From contig NZ_CP114015.1 in NCBI RefSeq assembly GCF_026898095.1, positions 2,232,001 through 2,296,000 of the forward strand: DNA of 64,000 nt, in the 5' to 3' direction. The translations under genes were made by a program, and so were the position numbers. This DNA comes from Arthrobacter sp. ATA002 (GTDB taxonomy: Bacteria > Actinomycetota > Actinomycetes > Actinomycetales > Micrococcaceae). The notes below the pieces were generated by a model. It had not been told where the DNA came from. It worked only from the letters and a program-made list of their open reading frames with translations, and searched no databases. Positions 8,660-18,900 of this stretch are shown piece by piece; the first letter of the stretch is position 1, and each line of letters starts with the position of its first letter.

Positions 8660-9112
8660 TTACCACTGGTACTTCAGGAACTTGCCGTCGATGATGACGC
8701 GCACGCGGTCCCCCTCGGGGTCCTCGCGCCGGGTCAGCTCGACGTTGCAGTTGATGGCGCTCATGATGCCGTCGCCGAATTCCTCGTGGATGGCCTCCTT
8801 CAACGCCGGACCGTACACGGCCAGCAGTTCGTAAAAGCGGTAAATGGTGGGATCGGACTTCAGCTCATCGCCCTGAATCCGGTAGGGCTGCTCCTGCAGC
8901 GCAAGGACGGTGTCACCGTCGAGCTCCAGCAGCGCGCCCACTTTTTCGGCGAGTTCCGCGGGCACCGGGTGTGACCCAAGGAGTGCGGCAATCGTCCACA
9001 GCAGCGGCCGGGCCAGCTGCCCGGCGATGTCCGCCCAGGAGGCATCCGAGCGGGCGACGGCGGCGCGCACCTTGATCGTGGCCTGGTCTCGTGTGGTGTT
9101 CCAGTTAGTCAT
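8660..9112 (-). CDS. cynS: Cyanate hydratase (cyanase)
   Basis: A 150-aa protein, close to the usual 156 aa. Cyanase decomposes cyanate with bicarbonate to ammonia and two CO2, giving detoxification and a nitrogen source. The N-terminal part is the helical lambda-repressor-like domain, and the C-terminal block PTIYRFYELLAVYG to GDGIMSAINCNVEL is the decamer-forming catalytic domain. The catalytic triad of Arg, Glu and Ser is intact as R92, E95 and S118 by position in that block. The ATG at 9112 follows GAGGAGACAAAA, a strong site. Gene order is cynS then the FNT channel, with a PAS-AraC regulator divergent; the classical cynT and cynX partners are absent. Confidence 0.93.
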   Translation of the reverse strand: MTNWNTTRDQATIKVRAAVARSDASWADIAGQLARPLLWTIAALLGSHPVPAELAEKVGALLELDGDTVLALQEQPYRIQGDELKSDPTIYRFYELLAVYGPALKEAIHEEFGDGIMSAINCNVELTRREDPEGDRVRVIIDGKFLKYQW

Positions 9113-9334
9113 TTTTGTCTCCTCGTCGATGGTCGGAAGGCACCTGCCCTGAGACCAACGTAGGAGCGTCTAAAAGCTAACTTTCAGGCTTTTTGCGCAG
9201 CCCATTCCGCGAATTGCGCAACCAACTCATCCTTTTACCTCCGTGAAACAACCGGGCAATCACTTCGACCTTCTGTGTCCGTACGGTCACATCACATGAA
9301 GGCACCGGTGGCACATCGCGGGACAGGAACGGAT

Positions 9335-10071
9335 ATGGATCTGCTGACACAGGTTGTTCGAGAAGCTCCCGTACCGCTGTGGGTCATCGACCGGCAGGGA
9401 CTGGTGGCACTGGCCAATCGGGAGGCAATTCATTTCCTGGGCTACCGGGGAGAGGACGACGTGGTGGGAGGCCCCAGCCATGACCTGCTGCACCGCTGCC
9501 GTCCGGATGGCTCCCCCTATCCGCAGCACGAGTGCCCCATTGTCCGCTCCGGCGGTTCGGACCCCGCGTCGGAGTGGTTCGTCACCCGGGCCGGCGACAC
9601 CCGCCCGGTGCGCTGGTCAACGCGCAGCATTGCTCACGGCGACGCCACCATCCTCAGCTTCAGCGCCGAACCCCGGGGCGGGTCCCAGCTTGTGCGCGAG
9701 CTACGCAAACGGGGACCCGTACCCCGCACGCCGGCAGTCCAGGTCCGCGCCGAGCTGCGCGATTCCCTGTACCGCACGATCGAATCCAGGTTCACGGACC
9801 CCGAATTTACGACGGCGGAGCTCGCCGCCGCCGCCCACCTTTCGGTTCGCACGGTGCAGGCGGTTTTGCGGAAGCAGGGACGTCACCGGCTGCGGAAATC
9901 CGCCGCCTGCGGCTGGAGCATGCGCGTGCGCTGCTGGAGCGGGGCCACGCCGTGCAGACGGCGTGCTTTGCCTCAGGCTTTCTGGACCCCGGCACTTTTA
10001 CCCGTGGCTTCCGGCAGCGGTTTGGTCTGGTCCCGAGCCAGGTTCCGCCGTCGCCGGGTGCCGGCTATTAG
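9335..10071 (+). CDS. PAS-domain AraC-family regulator, frameshifted
   Basis: About 245 aa when joined. Residues about 5-110 are a PAS sensor (VREAPVPLWVIDRQGLVALA, FLGYRGEDDVVG, then SFSAEPRG). Residues about 140-245 are an AraC helix-turn-helix pair (FTTAELAAAAHLSVRTVQAV, then IRRLRLEHARALLERG and DPGTFTRGFRQRFGLVPSQ). One base is lost in a G run near 9879, between the two helix-turn-helix units. The ATG at 9335 follows GGACAGGAACGG; GTG 9275 or ATG 9296 would add residues without a better ribosome site. It is divergent from cynS and is probably its activator, taking the place that LysR-type CynR has in E. coli (inference). Confidence 0.8.
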
Positions 10072-10113
10072 GCGCGTTTGGTTTAGCGGATAGGTCTCCC
10101 TAACTCCGGTTGG

Positions 10114-10683
10114 CTAGTCCTCGATGGTGCGGAGAACCCGGGCCGGTGATCCGACCGCCACTGAGCGGGCCGGAATGTCCTTGGTGACCACGGCTCCGGC
10201 GGCCACCACGGAGTTGTCTCCGATGCTCACGCCCGGCAGCACCGTGACGTTGGACCCCAGCCAGACGTTTCGGCCAAGGGTGACGGGTGCGGGGTGCATG
10301 TCCGCCCGGCGGCTGGGTGCCAGGTCGTGGTTCAGCGTCGCCAAAACGGCGTTGTGGCCAATCAGGCAGTCGTCGCCGATGTTGATACCGCCCTGGTCCT
10401 GGAACCGGCAGCCGGAATTGATGAAGACCCGTTTCCCCAGAGTGATGTTCCTGCCGAAGTCGGCGGAGAACGGCGGGAACAGGGCCACGGTTTCATCCAC
10501 CGGCCTGCCAATCAGCCGGGCCAGCAGTTCCCGGACCTGCGCCGGCTCGTGGTAGCCGTTGTTCAGTTCGCCGGTGATCCGCAGCGCGGTCTGGCTGGCG
10601 TGATGCATGGCCTCATGCAGGGGCGAGCCGGCAGTTATCGTCTCGCCGTTATTCAGTGCTGTGAGCAGTTCATCGAGTTCCAT
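10114..10683 (-). CDS. Sugar O-acetyltransferase (maltose/galactoside acetyltransferase type)
   Basis: A 189-aa left-handed beta-helix enzyme that moves acetyl from acetyl-CoA to a sugar hydroxyl. The N-terminal Maa domain is at residues about 1-55. Hexapeptide repeats follow (ITLGKRVFINSGCRFQD, INIGDDCLIGHNAVL, VTLGRNVWLGSNVTVLPG, VSIGDNSVVAAGAVVTKDI), and the C-terminus GSPARVLRTIED is typical. The catalytic His is the one in ATLNHDLAPSRR. The start at 10683 matches family length; its ribosome site is weak. It is monocistronic. Confidence 0.88.
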   Translation of the reverse strand: MELDELLTALNNGETITAGSPLHEAMHHASQTALRITGELNNGYHEPAQVRELLARLIGRPVDETVALFPPFSADFGRNITLGKRVFINSGCRFQDQGGINIGDDCLIGHNAVLATLNHDLAPSRRADMHPAPVTLGRNVWLGSNVTVLPGVSIGDNSVVAAGAVVTKDIPARSVAVGSPARVLRTIED

Positions 10684-11041
10684 CTGGTCATTATGCACGG
10701 AATGGCGGCAGAGGCTCCCTCTCATTGGCTGAAGGAGTCGCCGCACTGGCACGGCACCAGTCCCGGGGACTACATGGAACACCTCGCCATGCTGGAAAAC
10801 ACCGACGACCCCGCATCCACCCACAAGCTGGCTTGAGCATGTCACTGACGCTGACTACAGCAGGCCTGCCTGGAAATAGTTTTCCAGCCTTGGACACCGG
10901 GAAGCTCGGTCGCCTCTAGACGGAGCTTCCTGTCCGGCAACCTCAGGTGGTGGGGGCCGATGGGAAGGAAACAGCGCATCCCGGACTTCAGCGCCGTCGT
11001 TCCCAGACAACTCTGTCGTTCCCTGACAACTGCGAGGCCGC
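10684..11041. other. Gene-free stretch with two hairpins
   Basis: I see no supportable gene in these 358 bases. A short open frame ending at 10836 (HWLKESPHWHGTSPGDYMEH) may be the tail of a lost gene. Two inverted repeats are clear: CTGGAAA/TTTCCAG at 10870-10887, and GGGAAGCTC/GAGCTTCC with flanking GGACA/TGTCC between 10892 and 10935. Confidence 0.45.
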
Positions 11042-12237
11042 ATGAGCGTTCACGAGCCATCCGGGCCTGCCGGACTTGCCAGGCCAACACGGGTTCTGCT
11101 GACCCTAGCGGCTGTCGGTGGTGCCTGCTGGACGGTATGGGCAGGCCAATCGATCCTCGGACCGCTGGTGCTGGCCGCAGCGCTGGTCATTATTGCCCTG
11201 CCCGCACGGCGGCCGCTGGACCGGCGCGGCGCCCAAGCTGGGTAGGCACGCTCGCCGTCGTGGCCATCGCGTGGGGAATCCTGGTGGTGCTGGCCGTGCT
11301 GGTTCTCCTGGCCCTGGGGCAATTCGGGCGCATCCTTGCCTCCTACGGAGGCCAGCTGGAACAGAGCGCGGAGACGCTGGAGTCGTTTTTCCAAAGCCTC
11401 GGATTCAACACCGTGTCGATGGACGAGGTTGCCGGGGCGATCCAGCCGTCTGCGCTTCTGACGACCGTTTTTAATGCCGGCACGCAACTGCTGGGTTTGG
11501 GTACGGCCGTCTTTTTTGTCTTCGCCTACGCGATGTTCCTTGGAATGGATGCCGCCCGGTGGCAGAACCCGCCGGCCAAGCTCGCGGCGGGGAGCGGCCG
11601 GCGGCTGCAGGCCTTCCATCGGTTCACCGCCGGAACCAACCGGTACTTTCTCGTCAACACGATCTTCGGGCTGATCGTCGCGGTGATTGACGGACTCGCC
11701 CTCTGGGCCCTGGGCGTACCCGGTCCCTTCGTCTGGGCGGTGCTCGCGTTCGTCACCAACTACATCCCCAACATCGGTTTCGTCCTCGGCCTGGTTCCCC
11801 CCTTCGTGCTCGCAGTCGCGGTCGGGGGCTGGGGGTTGGGGCTGCTGGTGCTGGCCATTTACTGCGTCGTCAACGTCACCCTCCAAGTACTGATCCAGCC
11901 CCGGTTCGTGGGGGAAACAGTTCGGCTGAGCGTCACGCTGACCTTCTTCTCCGTGGTTCTCTGGACCACCCTGCTCGGCGCGGTTGGGTCGCTCCTGGCC
12001 GTGCCGCTCACCCTCTTCGCCCGCTTCCTGATCATCGGCGGGGATCCCGGCGCGCGCTTCGCGCAGTGGATCAGCGGCGATGACGCCCCGGAGGACGCCG
12101 CGGACTCCCCGGTGAACCCGGCAAGCCGCATTGACCTCCGGGGTGGGCGGCGCGCAGACATTCTCGGAGACGGGTTGCGGCGGTGCCGCCGGTGTACGGA
12201 TTGTTGCGGTGGCACCGCTTGGAAAGCCCGGGGTTAG
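11042..12237 (+). CDS. AI-2E family transporter (PerM-like), frameshifted
   Basis: About 398 aa when joined. It is a polytopic membrane protein of the AI-2E/PerM family with roughly eight membrane segments. The first two are in the frame from 11042 (LLTLAAVGGACWTVWAG, LVLAAALVIIALPA). One base is lost near 11233, and the rest continues in the frame ending at 12237. Family marks include the soluble helix before residue 110, NRYFLVNTIFGLIVAVIDG, FVTNYIPNIGFVLGLVPP, and the late QPRFVGETVRLSVTLTFF. The family is a probable exporter of small hydrophilic molecules or ions; the autoinducer link is not general. It ends convergent with the DUF305 gene, overlapping it by four bases. Confidence 0.85.
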
Positions 12238-12890
12238 AGGGCAGCCAACAGGCCGTCCATGTCGGTGATCTCCGCTTCCTGTTCGGAGATTACCGAACGT
12301 GCCAGCTCAACAGCCTCAGGTGCGGACCCGTTCGATACTTCCTCTTCCGCCATGGCGATGGCGCCCTCATGGTGGGCGATCATCTGGATCAGGAACAGCC
12401 GGGCGGCCTCGGCTCCCTGCGCTGCTTGGAGTTGTGCCAAGCCCTCGGGGTTGACCATTCCATCCATGGGCATTTCTCCGGACACATGGGCGGGCTCGCC
12501 CCAATTCCGCAGCCAGGTGTTCATGGTCTCGATCTCCGGAGCCTGGGCTGCCTTGATGTTTTCGGCCAGCTGAACAATTTCCGGATCCAGCCCGTCCTTG
12601 GCCAGGACGATGTCGCTCATCTCCATTGCCTGCTGATGGTGAACAATCATCATCTGGGCAAACATCGTGTCTGCACTGTTGTGCCCGCTGTTGCTGTGCC
12701 CGGCGCCAGCGCCGGCGGACGGCCCATGCGACATGCGTCCGTGACCCATGCCGGGCGTGCCTCCGGCCTGCTCCGTGCCGGTATCCGTGCCGGCGTCGGA
12801 GCCGGCGTCCGTGCCGGTATCCGTGCCGCAGGAGGCCAGGAAGACGACGGCGGCCAGGGTGGTTGCTGAAATTGCTGATGAACGCTTCAC
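12234..12890 (-). CDS. DUF305 lipoprotein, probable copper-associated periplasmic-side protein
   Basis: A 218-aa protein with a lipoprotein signal (VVFLASCGTDTG, Cys at 21) and a low-complexity Thr/Gly/Asp linker. The DUF305 four-helix domain follows, marked by its paired His motifs: MMIVHHQQAMEMSDIV and MIAHHEGAIAMAEEEV. The many Met and His residues suit copper binding. It is last in the operon CopB-type ATPase, DUF6153, DUF305 on the minus strand. A role in binding or passing copper outside the membrane is inferred from context. Confidence 0.88.
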   Translation of the reverse strand: MKRSSAISATTLAAVVFLASCGTDTGTDAGSDAGTDTGTEQAGGTPGMGHGRMSHGPSAGAGAGHSNSGHNSADTMFAQMMIVHHQQAMEMSDIVLAKDGLDPEIVQLAENIKAAQAPEIETMNTWLRNWGEPAHVSGEMPMDGMVNPEGLAQLQAAQGAEAARLFLIQMIAHHEGAIAMAEEEVSNGSAPEAVELARSVISEQEAEITDMDGLLAAL

Positions 12891-13002
12891 TTTAGTTTTT
12901 CCTTCGGGAGGCTCTGTATTTGGGGGTCACTTACTCCGGTGCCGGCCGGCATGCGGGCACACCGGAGGCCGCCGCAGCTCGGCGCGGCGGGCTCGAGCGC
13001 TT

Positions 13003-13446
13003 TTACGTGCGGCTGATGCAGAGCTCAAGGAGGGACGGCGCCCGCGGAACCGCCACCGGGGCCGGCCTGCCCCGGCGCAGCCCGCAGGGCGAACGCCTGC
13101 GCAGGGACAGCACTTTGGGCATCACGAGCAGGAGAAGCAGAAAGATCATGAGCGTGCAGATACTGCCCGCATGCCCCTGGTCCTGACTGCACGGCTCGGC
13201 ACAGCCATGCGGCGCCCCGCCGTCGGCCGCCGATTGCACACTCAGGCCCGGAGCGGCGGCGGGATTATGCCCTGCGGACGCCGCCCCGGCAGCGTCAAAG
13301 GCCGCTACGGCGGATGCCGGTTCATGGTGGGTGGCACTGACCATGTGCATCCCGAGGATTCCGGCAATGACGGCAACCAGACCCAGGAATACTGCAGCGG
13401 GTGCAGGGAAGCGCAGAAGGTGCACCGGGTTGCGTCCGTAACGCAT
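13003..13446 (-). CDS. DUF6153-type small membrane protein, copper operon member
   Basis: A 147-aa protein with one N-terminal and one C-terminal membrane segment (FLGLVAVIAGILGMHMV and CTLMIFLLLLLVMPKVL). The loop between them is rich in Ala and His and holds two Cys (HGCAEPCSQDQGH). Such proteins accompany copper-resistance genes in Actinobacteria. Its start is 37 bases beyond the ATPase stop, so it belongs to the same operon. The Cys/His loop may bind metal (inference). Confidence 0.75.
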   Translation of the reverse strand: MRYGRNPVHLLRFPAPAAVFLGLVAVIAGILGMHMVSATHHEPASAVAAFDAAGAASAGHNPAAAPGLSVQSAADGGAPHGCAEPCSQDQGHAGSICTLMIFLLLLLVMPKVLSLRRRSPCGLRRGRPAPVAVPRAPSLLELCISRT

Positions 13447-13482
13447 ACTTTCCTCCCTTCCCTGCTCTGGTTACTGCGGAAA

Positions 13483-15632
13483 CTAGGACTGTGCCAGCAC
13501 CGCCGCCGGGTCCAGGCGGACGCGGCGCAGAAGCTGGGCGTTGGCGGCCACAACAACCGTGGACACGGACATCAGGATGGCTGCGACTGCCGGGGAAATG
13601 GCGACGCCGGCGAAGGCCAGCACACCCGCGGCCAGGGGAACGGCAATAACGTTGTAGCCGGTTGCCCAGACCAGGTTCTGCATCATCTTGCGGTAACTGG
13701 CCCGTGAGAGTTCCACCATGGAGACCACCGCGCGGGGATCATTGCCGGCCAGGACCACGCCGGCCGATTCCACGGCCACATCCGTGCCGGCGCCGATGGC
13801 AATGCCCACCTCGGCCCGGGCCAGGGCCGGGGAATCGTTCACCCCGTCGCCGACCATGGCCACCTTCAAACCGCGGGACTGCAGCTCTGCGACCTTTTTG
13901 TCCTTGTCCTGCGGCAGCACCTGGGCGAAGACCTCGTCGATACCCAGCTCGGCGGCCACCGCGTCCGCGACCTGCTGCGCGTCGCCGGTGATCATGGCCA
14001 CCCGGATCCCGCGCTCCTGCAGCGCTGCGACGGCCTGCCGGGACTCGGGGCGGACTTCGTCCTCGACAGCAACCGCTCCGATAATCCGGTGGCCACGCAC
14101 AATGTGCAGCACGGACGCGCCGCGCTCCGCCCAGGGACGGGTCTGCTCCGCGAGCTCCGGCGGCACCTGCAGCTGCTCGGCGTCGAGCAGGTTTGGTCCG
14201 CCCACCGCGGTCTCGACACCGTCGACGTCGGCCAGTACGCCGCGCCCGGTCAGCGACCGGAAGCCGGCGGCCGGGGCACCTGCAGGCCGCGCTCGGCTGC
14301 CGCCCGGACGATAGCCCGGGCGGAGGGATGCTCGCTGTCGGCTTCGACGGCGGCGGCCAGGGCGAGCACCTCGTTGGTGTCGGCACCGGCGACGGCGGCG
14401 GCATCGGTCAGCGCGGGCTGGCCCTTGGTGAGGGTGCCGGTCTTGTCGAAGAGCACAACGTTGACGGTCCGCATGCGCTCCAACGCGATCCGGTTCTTGA
14501 TCAGTACCCCGGCCCGGGCTGCCTGCTCGGTGGAGATCGCGATGACCAGCGGGATTGCCAGGCCCAGCGCGTGCGGGCAGGCGATGACCAGAACGGTGAC
14601 CGTGCGGATGACCGCTTCGTCCGGGCTGCCCAGCAGCAGCCAGGCTATGAACGTGATGATGCCCGAGCCGAGGGCGAAGTAGAAGAGCAGGGCGGCGGCC
14701 TTGTCCGCCAGGGCCTGCGCCCGGGAGGAGGAGGCCTGCGCTTCGGAGACCAGCCGCTGGATTCCGGCCAGGGCGGTATCGGACCCCACGGCAGTGAGCC
14801 GGACCCGCAGCGAACCGTCGGTGGCGATGGTGCCCGCCACGACGTCGTCCCCGGGTCCGCGCGGGACGGCCCGGGATTCACCGGTAATCATGGATTCGTC
14901 GACGTCGGCCTGGCCCTCCGTGATGGTTCCGTCGGCGGGCAGGCGCCCGCCCGAGCGGACCAGTACCACGTCCCCCACGGACAGGTCGGCAATCCGAACC
15001 GTCTCCGTACCGCTGCCGGTAACCCGCTCGGCGTCGTCAGGCAGCAGCTCGGCCAGGGCGTCCAGCGCTCCCCGGGCGGAGCCGAGGGCACGCATCTCAA
15101 TCCAGTGGCCCAGCAGCATGATGACCACCAGCAGGGCCAGCTCCCACCAGAAGTCCAGGTTGAACCCGCCGATGCCCAGGGTGGTGATCCAGGAAGCGAT
15201 GAAGGCTACCGAGATGGCCATGGTGATCAGCAGCATCATGCCCGGTTGGCGGCTGCGCAGTTCAGTCCAGCCGCCCTTGAGGAACGGTGTTCCGCCGTAA
15301 AAGAAGATGACGGTTCCCAGAACCGGCGGTATCCACGCCGCGCCGGGGAACTCAGGGATCCGGTAGCCGAGCAGATGGGCAAACATCGGGCTGAAGAAGA
15401 CCACGGGAACGGACAGGGCCAGGCTGAACCAGAACCTGCTCCTGAACATCGCGGTGCTGTGCCCGGCGTGCTGGCCGTGCTGGTGGACGGTGTGTTCGTC
15501 CTCAACGGCTGAATGGGCGTGCCCGGCGGGCATGGCCTGGCCGTGTGTATCAGTGTCGGCTTCGGTTGCGGGACCGCTGCCTGCCTGCCCGGCCGCCTTA
15601 TCGCTGCGGTGCTCTTCTGCTTCGGGTGTCAT
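13483..15632 (-). CDS. CopB-type copper-exporting P1B ATPase, frameshifted
   Basis: About 716 aa when joined. Instead of a CxxC metal domain the N-terminus is His-rich (HAHSAVEDEHTVHQHGQHAG, residues 38-57). Motifs in order are TGES 250-253, CPH 352-354 in the metal-transport helix, DKTGT 396-400, then GDGVNDSPAL and the last-helix signature MSVSTVVVAANAQ. CPH plus a His-rich tail is the P1B-3 (CopB) class, which exports copper. One base is lost in the CCCC run near 14267, in the nucleotide-binding domain (after RGLQVP). The start at 15632 has the strong site GGAGGGA. A CsoR-type site is in its promoter; DUF6153 and DUF305 genes follow. Confidence 0.9.
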
Positions 15633-15885
15633 AACCGGTCTCCCTCCGGATTGGGTATCAACGCGCTGCGTCGCCTGCATCTCAGCGTTGCGGGCGTCAG
15701 GGACGCCCGGCCTCTTAGGGCGGCGGCAGAAACAGCGGGGACATGCCATTGAAATGGGGTCTGCCCGGGACGGTTCCACGGAGGGCGGCGCAGGCCGGCC
15801 GGCAGGTGGTCCCGGCTGCACATGAGGTGCGGACCTTCAAGGCGTAGCGATTCGATGATCGGACGCGATCTTCCGGTACTGTGAA

Positions 15886-15912
15886 GTTATACCCCTAGGG
15901 GGTATAAGTCAA
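15886..15912 (-). promoter_or_regulatory. Copper-operon promoter with embedded CsoR-type operator
   Basis: On the minus strand a -35 box TTGACT (15907-15912) and a -10 box TATAAC (15886-15891) are 15 bases apart. Between and across them lies the palindrome TATACCCC-TA-GGGGGTATA (plus-strand 15888-15906), which matches the known CsoR operator pattern of A/T-rich ends around C4-5/G4-5. A repressor bound here would block polymerase until copper releases it. The leader from here to the ATPase start at 15632 is about 250 bases and holds no supportable gene. No csoR gene is in the window. Confidence 0.8.
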
Positions 15913-15996
15913 CTTCCCGGCCCCCTCCATAACCGTATGTGGAAGTACTGCCCGACGGCGTCAGCGCCCGGAACGACATTGCCCTCGCTGCACTTC

Positions 15997-18900
15997 TTAC
16001 GCCGGTGCTCCGACGGGCTCCAGGGGCACGTCCACGGTGCCGCCGGGACTGAGCTGGAACAGGGCATTCCCTACCCGGATCCGGACCGGGGGAGGCCGCC
16101 CGGTGCGGCGGACACCCGCAGGACGGTGCGTTCCAACGATACGGTCAGCAGCACCCCGCGGTACCGGACCCGGAAGGACACTCTCCGCAGCCCGGAGGGC
16201 AGCCGGGGGGTAAAACCAGGTCCCCTGACTCCATCCGCAGCCCGGCGAAACTGCGCTGCACGACGTCGATGGTTCCGGCCATGGCTCCCAGGTGCACTCC
16301 TGTTCGGGTCGTTCCGCCTTGGGTATCGTCCAGGTCGGCATCGAGGGCATCCCGGAACGTGTCCCAGGCCCGTTCCGGGTCGGAGGCGGAAAGGACGGAG
16401 GCATGGGCGACCCGGCTCAGCGTGGATCCATGGATGGTCCGTGACAGGTAGTAGTCCATCATCGCCCGGATCTGTTCCGGGCCGACGTCGTAATCCATCC
16501 GGCGCAGCAGACGCACCAGGTCGTCCTCGCCCAAGACATAGAGCAGCATCAGCACATCGGCCTGCTTGGAGAGCTTGTAGCAGTTGGTGCTGTCCCCCTC
16601 GGAAGCAAGGATGAGGTCCAACCGTTCGATGTTGCCGTAGCGCCGCCGGTAATGGTCCCAGTCCAGCTCCTTGAGCCGGCCGTACCCCTCGAACTGGCTG
16701 ATGATGCCGTCATGGAACGGAACATGGAGCCGCCCGCCCAGCTCTTTCCAAAACGCCAGCTCAGCCTGGGTTACACCGAGCTTCTTCCGCACATACTTGC
16801 TGTCCTGTCCGTGCAGCTCCTTGAGGATCAGGTCTGGAAGGGCACATACCCAGGCCGCCATGATGTTGGTGTAGGCGTTGTCGTCCACTCCGGTTCCGGG
16901 GTGCTCCGGATAACCGTCGTGATACTCGTCCGGCCCCACCACGCCGCGCAGATGGAGCCGGCCGTCCTCCCCCGGCTCGGCCATGGAGGCGATCATCCGG
17001 GCCACCTCCACGATGATCTCCGCTCCGCGGCTGATCAGCCATTCCCGGTCCTCCGTGGCCTGGAAATACTGCCAGACGTTGTACGCGACGGCGAGGCTGC
17101 CGTGGCGCTGAAGCCGGGAATTGTCGCGCATCCATTTTTGGGAGAATTTGTTGTAGAGCCACCGGGGTGTTTCCTCGGTTCCGTCGCTGCCGCTGCGCCA
17201 GGGGAACAGCGCGCCGGCCAGGCCGGCGGCGCGGGCCGCGTCCCGGGCTGCGTCCAGGCGGCGCCACCGGTAATTCAGCACCGACCGTGTGATGGAGGGC
17301 AGCCGCGAGGTGACCAGCGGCAGCACAAACAGGTCATCCCAAAAGATATGTCCTCGGTAGCCTTCTCCGTGCAGTCCGCGGGCCGGCACACCCACATCCA
17401 GTTCTTCCGTGTGCGGGGTGAGGACCTGCAGCAGGTGGAAAACATGCAGGTTCAGCACCAGCTGCGTCTGGCCGTCTGCGTGCAGGTCGCAGCTGAATAA
17501 GTGCAGCAGCCTGCGCCAGGCGGCCTCGTGGTCGGCAAGGACCGCGGTAAAGTTCCCCGGGGTGCGGGCCAGCACGGCGCGCGCCCCGGTGGCCGGCGTC
17601 GAAATGGCCCGGTCGTGCGAGGTGACGACGACGGCGGTCTTGAGGACACGCAGCGGCTGACCGTCGCGCAGATTCCCGCGGTGGTGCTGTATCCACCGGG
17701 AGGAGTCCGCCGCCGGGCGGGAGGCCCTGGGGACAGGGCTGCTGTCCACCTCGGTGCCGCCGCTGAAGGTGACGCGCACGGCAACAGCGATGCGGACTTG
17801 GCTTTGCGTGGTCTCCGTTTCGACGCTCTCCGTGTCGCCCTGCAGATCCACGGCAAGGGTGTTGAGGTGACGGTTTCCCAGAGCGGCGTCCTCGGCGACG
17901 TTCGCGTTGCGGATCTCGTGATCGATCCCTGTCCTGATCTCCACCGGCCCGTCCCAGCCCCGGGCGGTCACCGTGGCCTCCAGGACGGCGAGCGCGGGAG
18001 AAGCCATTGATACGATGCGCTGCTGGACAACGTCGAGCTGCCGTCCGTGCCCGTCCTCCAGCAGGACCCGGCGGATCAGGATCGCCCGCTGCAGGTCCAG
18101 TGTCCGGTGCTCCCGGCGCAGCATCAGTCCGCCTTCGGACCACCATCCCCGGAGCCGAACCGCAGGTCCAGGGAAGCCAGTTCGGCAAATTCACCATGTG
18201 TTCGTTCTCCGCCGTCTCGCCGTCGACGGCCTCCGGGACGCGGTTGAAGATGCCCGCCGCATAGGTTCCGGGATAATGGATGGTGTCGGCCCGGGCTTCA
18301 GGAGCGGTTCCCCGGGTGGCCATCCGGCCGTTGCCGACCGTCGTCAGCGCCTCCCTGTGCCCCTCGTGCCAGGGATCGAAACCGTCGTAGATCAGCTGCC
18401 AGGGATGGGAAAGGACAAGGCCGATGTCCAGCTCTCCGGGGTCCCGAAGCACCAGGTCCGCTCCAGCGGCTTCCAGCTGCGTGCGCTGCTTGGCCCGGTC
18501 GATGCCGACCACCAGTCCGAAACCTCCGCTGCGTGCAGCCGCCACGCCTGCGCTTGAGTCTTCAATCACGACCGCCTGCGACGGGCTGACGCCGAGCCGG
18601 TGTGCGGCTTCGAGGAAAGTCGCGGGATCCGGTTTTCCGGCCAGATGCAGGTCCGCGGCAACGGAACCGTCGACGACGGCGTCGAACCTTCCATCCAGCC
18701 CTGCCGCCTCGAGAACGGACTGGGCGTTGCGGCTGGCCGTGACCAGGGCAACCGGGACCCTGTCTTTTCGCAGCCGCTCCAGCAGACCCACCGTTCCGGG
18801 GAAGGCATGAACTCCATCCTTCTCAAGCGCGGCCAGGAACAGGGTGTTTTTGGCCGACCCCAGGCCGTAGGCGGTCCAGGACCAGGCAGCATCGTCGGGC

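Noticed and set aside
11050-11886. 278-codon minus-strand frame opposite the AI-2E transporter
   Set aside because: Charged low-complexity shadow; the plus strand has a full membrane-protein pattern.
14193-15512. 439-codon plus-strand frame opposite the copper ATPase
   Set aside because: Every P1B motif is on the minus strand; the plus-strand translation is low-complexity Gly/Arg/Asp without a family.
15633-15823. Small gene in the copper-operon leader (Cys-containing frame with ACPRCFCRR)
   Set aside because: It is the in-frame upstream extension of the ATPase, whose strong ribosome site is at 15632; no site is seen for a separate start.
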